From Astrocystis sublimbata (taxonomy: Eukaryota; Ascomycota; Sordariomycetes; Xylariales; Xylariaceae), in the NCBI GenBank assembly GCA_022453515.1, contig JAJNNY010000013.1:682001-746000 (forward strand): DNA of 64,000 nucleotides. The letters run 5' to 3'. Shown piece by piece: positions 23,362 through 36,558 of this stretch. How positions within the stretch are numbered: the first letter of the stretch is position 1; each line of letters opens with the position of its first letter. Made by a program: the position numbers and the translations under genes. The notes beneath the pieces were generated by a model, which did not search any database, was not told the origin of the DNA, and was given only the letters and a program-made list of their open reading frames with translations.

Positions 23362-25699
23362 TCAAGCACATGTGAAATCTAATCCCATGCTCTTCGACAC
23401 TCCCTGCCAGTCCCAGACCCTGGTCCACTCGCCTAGGCCCATGAGTCGCCATACTTCCTCCAGAACTTCGGCCACGCGATCACAATTGCGCAAGCCTGTG
23501 TATCCACGCACGGTACGTACTGCAACGCGGACACGTTCTTGTTGTGCCGGCGCGAATGCTGCGCAGCCAATGACGAGACAGGGGACCAACAACAGTGTCT
23601 GCACCGGGTCGCTCGGTTTGAACGATTCGAGGATGGAGAGAGATTCGTCGACAGCGATAGATATGCGTGCATCGTACTGTGGAGGGTATCGGGTGACGGG
23701 TGGCGGGTTGTCTCCGTTGGGGCGGAACGACGACGCTGCATGATGGCTGCTGCTTGATAGACGACGATCGGATATCGGAGGAAGTGTCACGGTGGGGGAA
23801 GTCGACAGTGCGGCCTGTGGGTTAATTGGAGAGAGTGGCATTCGGTTGTTGCCATCGCCTATACCCGCGCCAACAGCTGCAACGCTCGTACCAACTCCAG
23901 CCCCAATACCCATAGTCGTCGACGCCATCGTTCCGGCGATGGTTGGCGTGAACATTAATGGGGCCTGCGTCGATGGCGATGACGACGACGACGACAACGG
24001 TGGGTAGATGGTGCGATACAGATACACCCACATCATCTGCTTGTATAGCAAATTGACACGGTCTCGATTATCCCCCACTGGCCAGACTGGTGACCACTGG
24101 TTGATCGCATCCTCGATTTGAGTAGCATTATAGTACCACTTATAATCGACGAGGGGTTCTGCCTTATTCACCATGTTGGCCCGTATCTCATTCCTGATGG
24201 TCGTGATCTTTGCCAGATAATGGAACAAGCCGTCGCCGACGCCAATCAACCGCGCAGGTTCGATCACAGTCCACGGTTCCCAGTCTTCCGTGGCTAGGCG
24301 TTTGGTCTGCATGTCGGGATACCGGATAAGCTCGTCTGCAAAGACGCGGTACTGGAAGAACTCGGTGATGAATGTTGTAAACGCCTCATCTGGCGGTGGG
24401 TTCTCTGAAATCAGACTCTTGTAAGCCCGGAGATGCACCCGATGTGCGCCGCTCGGCGATCCCTCTGCGGCCGTTTGAAGCATCAGACACAGCATCTGGC
24501 CATAACGAGGGGCGAGGTTCGCTTTCTGCTCCGGTGCCGCTTCGTTTTTCTTGCCCCAGGCCAGCAACTGCTTCATTGCTGCATTGTGATGGTGGTGTGA
24601 TCGATTTACCAGAGAGGTCAGGTCGACGTTGGGGCTAGAAGTCAGGAGCTTGTTACCATATGGGGTCTCGAAGTCAATGTGTTTGCTTGCTAGTGAGAGG
24701 ATGGAGTGCATCAATCCACGATGCTCCAATGCCATTTGCAGCAACATGTCCTTGAAGGCATTTTTGTGTTGACCTTCAACAGTGAGCACACTACTCAAAT
24801 GCTTGATATAATGTCCGAAGAATATTTTATCTTCGGCGGTCTCAACACCTTGGAAGATTGGCTGAAGCGTGATTTGCAGAAGACTCTGCTTCCTTTGTCG
24901 CTCTGGTGCACTGGTAAGTAGGTGATACAAATAACAATATCGTAAAGCATGACTCGTCTCTCACCCTCTTCTTTTTCTGCGCCACTCTTCCAGAGAGTTT
25001 TCTCATGATAACCCTCACATACGACTGCATTCTTTTCGCAATTTAAGCCTGCCCCTAAGGTGAGTGAGAGTAGCTTGGGGTGTGTTTGGGACGGTTCTCA
25101 CAGCGTGGTTTTGCTTCGTCGCATTTCTTCTTTCTTTTCCGACAAGTAATACAGCCGGTTTTTGAGCGGCCCTTTGCGATCTTACTATTCAGTACCTGGG
25201 GATTCAGAGGATGTTTCCGCGGTCGTCCTCTCGGCCGTTTGGGCTTTGGCTGTTGGCTCGACGGCAGCCAATCCGATGTGGGTGCTTCCGTCTGCGGTGC
25301 TTCCTGAACATCGTCCATACGAAAACCGTCATCCTCGACGGGCTCTATCTTCGGGACGGTTGGTCCATCGTCCGCGTCGAGCTCCCAGCTCACGTCATCA
25401 TTGGCATTCCCCACTGCTCCATCGTCCTGGTAGGTGCTGTCCCAGGTCGTGTCCGACGAGGCCGCCGACGGAGGAGCCGGTCGGGCTGGTGCGCTGGAAT
25501 CGACCACGACACAAGGTCCCTCTTGTTCTGTGCTAATGGGCGACAATGGAATTGCACTCATTTGGGATGTCGGCTCTGCATTAGTCCATCGCGAACTCGT
25601 GGCCAGGACGGTCGGGGAGTCTTCTCCAGTTGCCAGGTCACGTCTCTCCGCCCATGCAAGTCCAACAGAGCCGGTGACGAGGGTAAGTGGGCCGTCCAT
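23362..25699 (-). CDS. Zn2Cys6 transcription factor with AT-hook
   Basis: This is a predicted nuclear regulator. Minus-strand exons are 25699-25102, 25048-24965 and 24902-23362; introns are 25049-25101 (53 bp) and 24903-24964 (62 bp). Total 740 aa. An AT-hook KRPRGRPRKHP lies at ~154-164. Next is the zinc cluster C183-x2-C186-x6-C193-x6-C200-x2-C203-x6-C210, ending VVCEGYHEK; the first intron interrupts the Cys200 codon. A regulatory domain follows (QGVETAEDKIFFGHYIKHLS..). A low-complexity Ser/Gly/Ala stretch lies near 490-560. The N-terminal 150 residues are acidic and Ser/Pro-rich, possibly an activation region. The ATG at 25699 is the first in frame. Targets are not deducible. Confidence 0.88.
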
Positions 25700-28441
25700 G
25701 ACTGACGTGCAAGCCAATCCTCGCCCACTCGATGGAATCGCCGACCGCGAAGCAGCTGTATTTATGAGACAATAAGTCGGGAGGCGGACGGGCGTGCACG
25801 GCCGTGTTCACCAGTAAATTTTGATCTGAGAGCCCATTCCAACGCTCGAGATCGGGAGTTATCAGCCTAAGCAGGTCATGATCAGAAGCCGCCACGCTTT
25901 CGCTCTAATAAACACGGCTCATGAATGTTTCGCTGCCAACAAAATAACAAGAAAAGGGCTAGCGGGCGAATCGGAGATCAGCTATGTCTGCAGTGGTAGG
26001 ATGCCCCCTTCAAATCATGAGGAAGTGTGGACCAGATGAAAGGAGGGGTTGAACTGGGGCGGTGGAAGTGGAGTGTAGGTATGTCTATCTTATTTGGATG
26101 TGATCAGTGATGATATCGTGGGGCCGCTCGGGACACAGCAACGTCTCTGCCAGCTGTTATAGGCCGGACACGACCATCAAAGTGCGAGTATGATGGGCAC
26201 AGCACGGGCACGACAGGAATGGGCAGGGTCAGCACTGGCGCCAATATACAGCGGTAGTGGTGTAAGTAAAGTGCTGGTATGGGTGATGATGGGTGGGAAA
26301 GAAGGCAGAAGTACCATATCTGGTAGACGGCGGACTCCACTTTCATCCCACTGCCTAACCAGTTCAGGCGGCGAGATGAGACGCGATGAGAGACATGGAG
26401 GCTGCCGGACGTGCTACCTGTGCATGCCTGGGTCAGATACGGTTTGTGCGTACCTAATGGAATAGAGTATCTCGTTGTGTACTGTAGGGGGACTCGGGGG
26501 ATGACCGCCAATCCCGATGGAAGTGCGCGTCTGGAGATACTCGGGGCCTGGGTATACCACAGGTCGTTCGAGACTTATCATCACCCTGGCCGCAGCCTAG
26601 ATTCACTGGCACAAACGACCATGGGATCGTCAAAGATGGTAGAAGAAGGCAACGAGGACAGAGATTTGTGCGGCTGTGATCACTAACCTATTCGTGGTAG
26701 GTGATGGAGGACACTGTACCTATTCGGTAGGAATAGTGGCTGATGGTCGAGTTCTGGACAAGCTACTAATCCAGTACAACATCAGCTAGGTATCACATCG
26801 CTCCCAGCAACAACTGTGTGCAGTGACAAGAGACATGGGTTGATATCTTGGCGCCTATGAACCCATGTACGGCCCACGCCTGCTCCCGCACACTGCCCCA
26901 GACATCTCCATCTTCTCGTCAGAATTGCCATGATCTTAGCGTTCGTGTCTGTGCACTAAGGCATGGTAGTGTGCTTATGTGTATCCCAGCCCAGGCAACC
27001 CCCTGTAAGCAATTATAAGTAATTATCCCAAGCAAAGCCCAAGATGAGATACCTGCAAGGCATCACTACGGGCAGGTGATTCGGCTTAGTAGCCGGCGGG
27101 TTAGTGGGCGGTGTCAGGGGTAATCTTCGAGTTTCTTTTCACAATAGCTTCAAGACATCTAGTATGAATATAGATAAGTCATGGCAAGAGAACACAACAT
27201 CGTGTACATACAGTTATGCCAAGTCAGAATAGCCTGTTGATGGGTAGTGCGCTAGGAACTTAGTAGTGTGTACTACCGTACGCTACCTCCAGCCTTGGAT
27301 TCCTGGTGCGGAAGACGGTGAGAGTTACGAGTACTATAGACACAGCATGAAAACTCTATAGAATTGTCTCTTGCGTTGCACTCACTAGCTGCTGCTCATC
27401 AAAAGCTACCTGGCAGAAGACAGATATTGCTAGGCATACGGATAAGTAGTCCTGTCCGCAACATATAGAGCACCAGCCTCTAAGTACTAAACGACAACAC
27501 AACCCCTACCACCTCAGGAGGTTTACGAGAGCTACCTACTGAGTTTCTTCCTAAGCAGTTTCCGGGGACCCCTTGGGGACAATCTTGACGAATATGGATA
27601 GCATAGCCGATGCGTGTTTTTAGTGCAGTATATGTCTATTGTCTATTAAGAGCTACCTACTAGGTACCAATGTACTCCCCACGGCGGGTTGTCCGATTTT
27701 CGCTTCCCACCCTTTTTTTTTCTCGGAGTAGTAGCAAAGATCCAAAATCCGTCACCTTTATCTGCAAGCCCAGTATATGCTATGACTATGGTTAGACATT
27801 GCATCCCAATGCCGACAACGCCACATGGTAAGTAAATTGGGTTGGACAGCATGCTGTTTTGTGTCGCACGGTTGTTGATTACCCATCAGGAAGCGGCAAG
27901 GTTGGTTACCTCTGCTCAAAGATACAGGGTGACGGCAGGCTGGATGGTTACCGAGTAAATGATTCGGTCGCGGTTGGCGGACCTCGACCCCCGATCCTAG
28001 CTAGTAATGTGTAGTATGGGTTGCAGCGTGACAGCCTAGGCGGTTACGCTACTGTACAATCGCTTTGATGTGCCCATCTGCCCATCTAAGTTGGGTACAA
28101 ATTGTGCGCGGGGCGTCATCGGCTGCTTCACATCCATGCTACGCTACGCCGTATTTTCGCACATCAGACCTAAAACTGTGAATTGCCGTACGCGAAAACC
28201 GTCTCGTTCCTAGATAAAAAAAACTTGAGTAAAAAACCTTTCGACATCTTCGCTTTCTGTAGAATTTTCATGTGGTTTCCCGGGGTACCATAGGCCCTGG
28301 GAGTCTCCTGATTTATTAGGAGAGCCGAGGCCATTCATGTATAAGACTTCACTGGTCACACAGCATTCGGCGATAGCCAGCCCAATATAAAAATATTTTC
28401 CGTGTCAGCAATTAGAGACAACTCACATAGGAAGATAGTTG

Positions 28442-28468
28442 CACACACACACACATACACATACACAC
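28442..28468. repeat. CA-type microsatellite
   Basis: An uninterrupted CA run is followed by CATACACATACACAC. Intergenic simple repeat. Confidence 0.85.
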
Positions 28469-31400
28469 TTCTTTCTATACGTTGTGCTGTTGATCGCAAG
28501 GGAGGGTAAAATCTGGCATTTAATCCCAAAGTGGTAAGCCGTTGTCTCCACGTTAATGCTTATACATGTAGATAGCATTCAGCTACCGCTACTTCGAGAA
28601 CTCAGCTGGGTCTGCTATCTATAAAAGGATCACAAGACGATGCGACATCTTCTTTTTGCGAGTCTTGTAACTACAATTTGCACATCTGTGCATGTACATT
28701 GTCGCTCGAGTCTAGAGGATCCACCAGGCTTTCCCCTACAGCTCTTAGTCTGCAAAAGAAGTATCGTTACTCTCATTTCCAGGTCAAACAATACCAAGAG
28801 GCCTGTATCTATCTACATTGTCGGGCTTCGGCACATTAATATCAAATCAATGCTGCCTGTTCTCTTGCGCCCGTTTTGCACTGGATTTTTCATTGGAGAT
28901 ATATATGTTCTACGGTCTTCGGCATGACTCTTGAGCCATGAGTGGTTTCGGTCGATCTAAGAATGGAGAAATGGACCCTCTTGTTGGAGTCTGCTTGGCT
29001 TCCACGGCAGTGCTGGGTGCCCGATGCAACTGTACTTTACTGTTTGAGTTGATGGACAATGCAGCAGCGCAATATCTTCGCGAGCTACATCCACCTGAGT
29101 TTCATATGTCACTCACCGAGACGCGTCCGACGAAAAGAAACAACAAGATTGACCAAGTTCAAACATCAACAATCTCCTGACGAATCCAGGTTGGCTTACG
29201 GGAATTAAGCTACCGTGAAATCCAACTTCGATTCCGTTTCACAGTCCATCAGTTGGCAACAATCAGTGCTAGATCTGGATGCTCTTACCGTGTGACTTAT
29301 ATCTATTGTTGATAATGGTGGTGGAGCTGACCTCATTTGGCATCAAGTTCCGACAATATGGTCCTTTGAATCTATCACACGCCCTCCACGGCAACTCTGA
29401 CATGAAATTATTCCCATCGGTTCTTCGTCTAAACGATGTAACGCTATGACATAACTGCATATTTCACAACATGAACCCCGGCGATAGCTACATCTACCTG
29501 CCCTTGAAGGTAGCAGCCCTCTAACTTTTCGTTAGTGGGTAGGTAAAGAACGGGTGGCCCCGTGCTGAAGCTGTTTGGAGATGGTGGTGAGGATCCCTCG
29601 ACAATCTGACAAGGGTCTTAGTTGACTTTGGCGCCTTGGCGGTATCGCAACCCTGCGCTATATGAGATAGGTTCGGCCTTGGAAGCAAGTTATGCAGCGA
29701 ATGCTGTTGGGATGAACCTTGGAGAATCATTGCGTACGTATATATATTAACACATATGTAAGGCAACCACTTCTGTATAGCAGTAGCAGTACGGCATGCA
29801 ATGATATGATGTGATTGCTGAAGTTGGTGCTTATTACACGATGCATGACATGCGCTAACAAAAAAAATCGGAAGCTTGCAAGGTCAAATATGGGATGATC
29901 AAATAAAAATGAAGAGAAATCAATGAATAAGGCCAGTGGGATAGCAGCCGAGTGTTTGGCAACGGAATGCATGGATTAGGGCTGACCACTCAAGGATTTC
30001 AGTGTAGTCAGCTTGCTCTATACGTAGGGTTCTCTGCTCGAGGGGAGTTTAATAGTCGCGATCCATGTCAGAAGTGTGTATATACTTAGCATATGCTTAT
30101 ATGCTTGTCTTCTTGCCATTCGAGGCACTCGCGCGATGGTATCAGATAGCAAGGGCTTCAAGTTGCAATGTCAACATGGTTTCAGCGTTGTCGTCCGCAA
30201 GACTAGAACATATAGATGGAGCGCAGCCAAGGGTAGATCTCAAATGTCGTGACACGGTCTGTCGCATCTCATAATGATTCTCTTCTTCATATCACAAGCA
30301 CCACATACCGTGGATTCAGTACTTGATTTACCTATGCCCAATATAGCTCTTGGACTACAGTTTCAAGACCTTAGCTTGGTTGGCACTCGAAAAAGCAACA
30401 TACTGGTGCTTCGATTCCTAGTGGTAGCTGCATAAGTATGACTGACACGCATCATTATTGTCATACGAATCTGCTCCACCATCAATGTACATGTCATGTC
30501 CATCATACGGTCCTTACAACGGATGATACAATCGCAGAGGTTCTGGCGTGTTCGCACAAATGATGGCAAAAGAAAGATGATTTACAGACGCCTTTCATGG
30601 ATATTCAAATAGCAGACTGAGCTTCATCACGAATTATAACTGATAAATCGAAAGGTTACCTACTACGTGGACTCCTGACGCTGTCGTCCGAATGATTTGG
30701 CACTATCTAAATTTCGCGAAATGGACCCAAGTTAGTGTGACGCCACAAGATCGACCTTACTTTTGCATACGAGATATCCTTGGTAGATTTAATGGATCTA
30801 AGCTTGAGCTTCCAACGAACACTAACTTGTTTCATTGTGTCCGACGGTGATAGTCGCTCATTCCAGATCAAAAGCATTCAATGGCGAAGTAAGGTGTCTT
30901 GGTATCTACAGCAGCGGGTGGACAATTTGACATCTAAGAAAGAGACGTAGGATTATTACAGCCTTATCTGGTGATACTTATTGGTACATTAATCATTCGA
31001 CGCCAGAGCCTCAGGTCTGGATGCCAAAAGACCTCTACGACAATGTGTCACTTCGCTGGCATATCACGATATATGCGATGGCAGCGATGATAGATACGCG
31101 ACTGGACAAAATCTCCGATCTAGATAGACCCAGCAGCTTTTACCAGCCGACCCGATTACATCCGAAGGTTGGTCGCTTAATAGTAGCTGTATGCGGTGTA
31201 ATAATAGGTTACCCTTGGTCAGACCTATCCTGGTCAGTCTATTGTGTCCCATGATAATACAGAGTCCTGATAACAGTTCCTCCCGTCCCATTCGCCAGCG
31301 GCCTTGGATGAAACCGCGCAGTATCAGGCCCCCACACCCTAGGTCCCCACGATTCAATCGAGGAAGAATGGAAGATACAGATGGCCAAGACACAATGCTG

Positions 31401-33061
31401 TGTGTGTGACGGTTGTGCCCCTGCAATGTAATTGTAATGCCTTGAGAATCACACTAAACGACAGATGAAGCGACCACGACCAGAGATGCTGTGTAACAAG
31501 TGTCCTTGGTTATGAAGTTCCATCGAACCAACTCTACAAATCTCCAACTCATCTTCATGAACATCTTGCTGACCCGTTGAGCATCACCGCATTCGTGTCG
31601 GTGACACAGACTGACTGAGCTGTGACTATATCGCCTTGAAATGTCTCGGAGAAGACGATAGCTCTCCATATGTCTTGCAACAGAAGATAAATAAGCAATC
31701 AAACTCAACATTGGCCAATGGAGTATGGACCATGTAGAACTACGTTAAAGTAAGCTGGAATGAGAGGGGCCATTTTCATTAACACCTCTCTCCAAATCGC
31801 TTGTTTCTGGGCTCTGCTTATTACCTCAAAACTTTAGTCATTCGCCTTTAACCTGTCCTCACACATAAGAGGATGTCTTCCAAATTCACATTCGGAGAAG
31901 TGCTGGGTGCGCGCCTCTCTCAAAACCAAATCACTCCGGGAAACGGATGACAGACATTGGGGTCACGCAGCGGCATATGAAAAAACACATATGCACCCTC
32001 CGATTAAACTATATGAGTCAGTTTTAATAGCTACCGTAGTTGATTCCATCTTGCTGCTGCTGCATATGTGGCTTTGCTAATGCATGGCGCAAATGCTTGT
32101 CTCGACCCAGGCACAGCAGTCAACCGGCTCAGTATGGGGGTCGCAATAATTGCTCAACCGAATTGACGACTATGATCTGCACAAGCCACACCGGCGGACA
32201 AATCCAATGATCTATCTATCTGGAATATTTTCCAACAGTCATCTAGGTGAAGTGACAGACATAAAACCCCAAAAATCAGATCTACTGTACCTACCCATCT
32301 ATCCGCAATCGGCTTCGATTCAGTATCTATCTCCAACGGCTAAATCTGGCATGTCGACCGTAACAGCATCTCGTGCGGGAAATGCAGAGACCCCTGACGC
32401 TACCCCTCCCATAATATGCCCATCCTATCTTTGTTGGTTTGGCGGGGTCTTAGAAGTAGACGCAGTACTTGCCTACTAACACATAACACCGACAGCTGCA
32501 AGAGGCTAGTAGTATAACACCACACAATACACTTTTTACACTTGGAGAAATGTGACCGATTGAATGCCCGAGATCAACATGTGTACTATAGACTTGCGAA
32601 CTATAGATCTTCATGATCCAAAGTTACAAGGCATGCGGCAAGGTACCACCACCTACTGTATTTGTTGCTAGAGTACATACAAATGAGCCAAACCAGCGCA
32701 AACCAATAACCCTGTTATGAATTGAACCCAACTCGCTACTTGTGTAGGCCACCAGCAGACTGCTTCCCTCATACCAGCCATAAACCCGAACAAGGCCAGA
32801 AACCAACCTCGCCAGGACTCAGGCTTCCATCGCAACCTGGCCAGCAATTGCCAAGACATAATCAGTCTATTTCTACAGCTGTCTATGTCGCCTTGTCAGA
32901 CGAGAGCAGGCTCTATCCTCGTTGGGTGAAGACATGTGTACGAATAGAAACGCTATCTCCGATATCTACTGACTCCCATTCGTTCCCCGCATCGCGATCT
33001 CGAGTCAGAAAGTGCAACCGCATAGGGCAATATGAACTGATTCACGTTGCCACGCGGAAGC

Positions 33062-33182
33062 TCAATGAAATACCTACCTACCTGGTGCCTGCCTGCCTGC
33101 ACCGTCTACCGGCTCTCAAAAACGATTCTTCTGTCCATGACTGCCACGTCAATCGTTTCGTTTCGTTTCGTTCCGTCTCGTT
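33062..33182. repeat. CCTA/CCTG and TTTCG simple repeats
   Basis: CCTACCTACC changes to CCTGCCTGCCTGC near 33080-33100. A TTTCG pentanucleotide tract with decay follows at ~33154-33182. Intergenic. Confidence 0.7.
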
Positions 33183-33989
33183 TAAAATACGAAGATGTAG
33201 ATGTAGAAGCTCCCAGACTCGCTTCCCAAAACGTCAGGTCGCAGTGAGCGCGTAGCAGTGTATTACATGTAGCGAGCGACCCATGCCCGGGGCCAGGTAG
33301 GTTAACGGTGAGCCGAAAAAGGGAACAGACAGGGCCAGGTCACTCGTCGTATCTTCAACCGGAGCGGCTTTCATGGTTGCAAACCGACCAACCTACCGAC
33401 CGACCGTTCAGGTGGCGCTGCGTCCTGTCAGATGTACCGAAAGATGGTCGAGTCTAGCGCAAGGCAAGGTAAGGTAGGTCGCCGACCCAGGTTTTTGAAC
33501 AGTGGTAATCGTGCGTCTCGCCTAAGCATTCGGTGAGCCGTTTGCTATACCTGACGGCGTTTAAGTCTTTGACGGGTTTGGTTGGAATTGAGACATGGCA
33601 ACCTTGCCATTGCTATGCCGAGACTTCCGATAGGTTGACATTGTTGGTTTCCCAATACAGACTGTCACAGCGATTTCCCAATGAACATGCTCATAACAAA
33701 CCGTTTACGTGGAATAACGCATGCGATCAGAGACGTGTCTGCAAGCTACTACACATTTGGCCATCGGCATCCAAGGCTGAGTCAGACCGGCTGTGGTTGT
33801 TAGTTGGGTCAGACAGACCTTATCTTGACTCCGCTTAGCACATATTGGCTTAAGGTATCTAGATAGATAATCTATGATTGCATAAGAGGTAAAAGACCCA
33901 GGTAGGCTAATTGCTACATGTAAGTAGGTACATGAGTATTGCTATACTGTCAGCGATGTAACCCCAGATTACCTGCCCAAAAAACATCT

Positions 33990-36558
33990 TCAAACTTGTC
34001 TAAATCCGAGTCCAGATCCGCCCACCGCAATGGGATTTCGTAGATTATGTGGCATCGCCCTCTTAGTCACAGCAGTTCCATTAAAACCACTGTACTCGCC
34101 CACGCTAGGTGGTAGGTCTTTCACAGCCGTGCCCCAAGAGCTCTCAGTCTTGCCCACAGTCAGCACGAGTTCCTTGCCCTCGGTGAAGAAGCTGTGATCG
34201 ATCCAGTTCTTGGTATACGACTCGCCATTGAGTGTAGCGCTCTGGATATAAATTGCCTCATACTGAGGATCGTAGTTGACGACCCGGATGATGGCGGTCT
34301 TGCCCGTTACTGGACTAGTGATGTTGACGCTCTCAAAGAACGGTGTTGTGATGAGGTAAACGTCTTGGCCTGGGTTCGGGAAGAGCCCCATCATGGAGAA
34401 AGCGACGAATGATCCCATGGCACCGCTATCGTCGTTGCCTGGAAGTCCTTGCGGCGTAGTGTCGAAGAATCGCGGAATGTAGAAGTGGCTGCGCTTAGCG
34501 GACAAACCAGGTCGCCCGGCGTAGTGGTACTGGAACACGGTCAAGAATGAGGGCTCATTACCGATGTAGGTAATATTTGTGTCGTGAAGGTAGTCAAGTC
34601 GTTTAACGAAGTTGCTGGGGCCACCATACAGTGTGACGAGTGAGCCCTGGTCATGAGGTACATAGAAGCCATACTCCCAGATACTGCTTTCGAAAGTCTC
34701 AGCTCCAGTGTTCTGCAAAGAGCAGCTTGATCCAGTGTTGTCAATGTTACTGCACTTTAGCGGGTTTTGTGAGCCCCAAGTTCCATTAATATACTTTGGC
34801 TGGAAGAAACCAACAAAGCCAGTATCCTCTCCCGAAAACAGACTCGAAGTTTGGTTATCCTTGTAAAGGTTTCTCCAGTTAGTGCTGGATTCAAGGTACT
34901 TTTCCGCATCGGTAGTCTTGTTCATTGCCTTGGACATCTGAGCGATAGTAAAGTCGTTGTAACTGTACTCTAGGGTTCTGGAAAGACTTCGTGTCAAAGT
35001 TCCAAAGCCCTTGTAGTCGAAATCTTGCACTGGGATATAGCCGAGGGATTTCCAGCTGTCAATACCACCTCGGCCGTGACAGCACCAGTCTATAACGGTC
35101 AGTCACCTAAAATTCTTCTTCACAGCGGGTTGAAGAACTCACCGAAAGGCTCGACTTCGGCGTCTTTCACTACCGCCTCATACCCGACGTCCCACTAGCA
35201 GAAGTTAGCACATGTTTCCCTCTTCAGAACATACCGCAACTCACATCGATGCCTCCCTCCAAACCCTTCAGATAACCGTCGACTAAGATCGTATCGGCAT
35301 TTGATCCGCCCTGTGTATACCCCTTTGAGAAACTCATATGGCAATCAGGCAGCCAACCTTCGTGCTTATAAGTATCAATCAGCGAGCGAATCATCTGCTC
35401 AACCGACGAGGGGTCAAGGATAGTCAAAAAGGGAATCTGAGACCGAAAACTGTCCCATAGACAGTAGAATGAGTCGAAGTACGGCTCCCCGGTGTTCCAG
35501 TTGGGATTCTCTCCTGTGTAATTTTGAGGATTCACCATGGTCCTGTAAATTCCGCTGTAGAAGTTCGTGATCTGCTTTGGATTAACGCCTCCGCCAGTCG
35601 ACACAGTTATAGGGCTCATTTTCTCTCGCCAGGCCTTTGTAGCAGCCGCTTGTACGGCGTCAAAGTCGAAATCAGGGATCTCCGCCTCGGCATTGGTGCA
35701 TGCCTGATCAGAGCTGATAAAGCTCAAGCCTACACGTGCCGTGACGGGCTTTTCAGGCGATTCGAATCTGATGAAAGCACCACCCGGTAGAGGATAGCCG
35801 TTGATGGACCGCGAGACCTTCAAGTTCTTGACGTCTGCGCTAGCTCGACTGTTGGCGAAAATACCCGTGTCGAAAATCTTGGAGCCCGAGAAATCGGTAC
35901 AGAAATAGGACGTATACTGTCCCTGGGCAAAGCTAGGCAAGAAGACGGCCTGTCCCTTGATTCTACCCGTCTCAGGGTCTATCGAGACACTGCCATTATC
36001 CTGACGAGAATCATGGAGATCTGACAAATCCTGTAGGAGGAGCGGGTGGGCGCCGTCTGCAGTGGTGGGGAAGGTAAAGCGAAACAGAGCAGTGCGCTGA
36101 GAGGTGGTCATCTCAGCCTTGATACCGCTGTTCAGGGTGACGGAGAAGAAACCAGGGCGTGCGGCCACATTTTTGGCATCAAATGCCCCATGAGCCACGC
36201 GTGTCTTCTTTGGATAGGTGCACAGGTTGAGATCGTCGCCGGGACAGGCGGCGTAGGGGAACAAGGGGAAGTTGCCCAAAGATGGCTCGCCGCCAGTGCC
36301 GGAATCGTGGAGGGCCGAGAAACCCAGGATGGGAGTGCCGTCGAGAGTGAAGCCGCCCTGGTTGCTGCCCGAGTTGGTGTCGGCAACGGCTTTCGCAAGG
36401 CCATAGGGAAGCGAGGCCCCGGGAAACACATTGCCTCCGGCTCGGGTTCCGATCAGCTGGTCGACATATTGAAGGGGGTCGAAGTCGGCCGCATCAACCC
36501 TGAGGATGGCTGTCGCCAGCAACAAGAAAGAAGCAGAACAGCGATTTAGGGAATACAT
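33990..36558 (-). CDS. Secreted GH92 alpha-1,2-mannosidase
   Basis: GH92 enzymes are calcium-dependent exo-alpha-mannosidases that trim high-mannose glycans. Minus-strand exons are 36558-35245, 35194-35143 and 35089-33990; introns are 35195-35244 (50 bp) and 35090-35142 (53 bp). Total 821 aa. The ATG at 36558 begins a signal peptide (MYSLNRCSASFLLLATAILRVDA). Family blocks include YVDQLIGTRAGGNVFPGASLPYG, FSALHDSGTGG, WDSFRSQIPFLTILDP, GWLPDCHMSFSKGYTQGGSNAD, CCHGRGGIDSWKSLGYIP, and the catalytic-region GNDDSGAMGS. About ten N-glycosylation sequons suit secretion. It is far from neighbours (2.4 kb upstream gap). Together with the GH125 enzyme at 59456 it could process fungal mannans, an inference from chemistry, not linkage. 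Confidence 0.93.

Larger units (their letters stand above)
25700..33989. other. 8.3 kb stretch without a supported gene
   Basis: Both strands carry only short frames. The longest (32722-33255, plus) begins with TTG and runs into simple repeats. Contents noted are a CA microsatellite (28442-28468), a 95-codon signal-peptide-like frame at 28640-28927, and TACCT/AGGTA-type short motifs. CCTG/TTTCG simple repeats occur at ~33060-33182. Composition is not strongly AT-rich, so I have no evidence of extensive RIP. Long 5' leader, regulatory DNA or non-coding RNA are possible. Confidence 0.45.

Noticed and set aside
32722..33255. 177-codon plus-strand open frame in the gene-poor interval
   Set aside because: It starts at TTG, runs through simple repeats and shows no domain.
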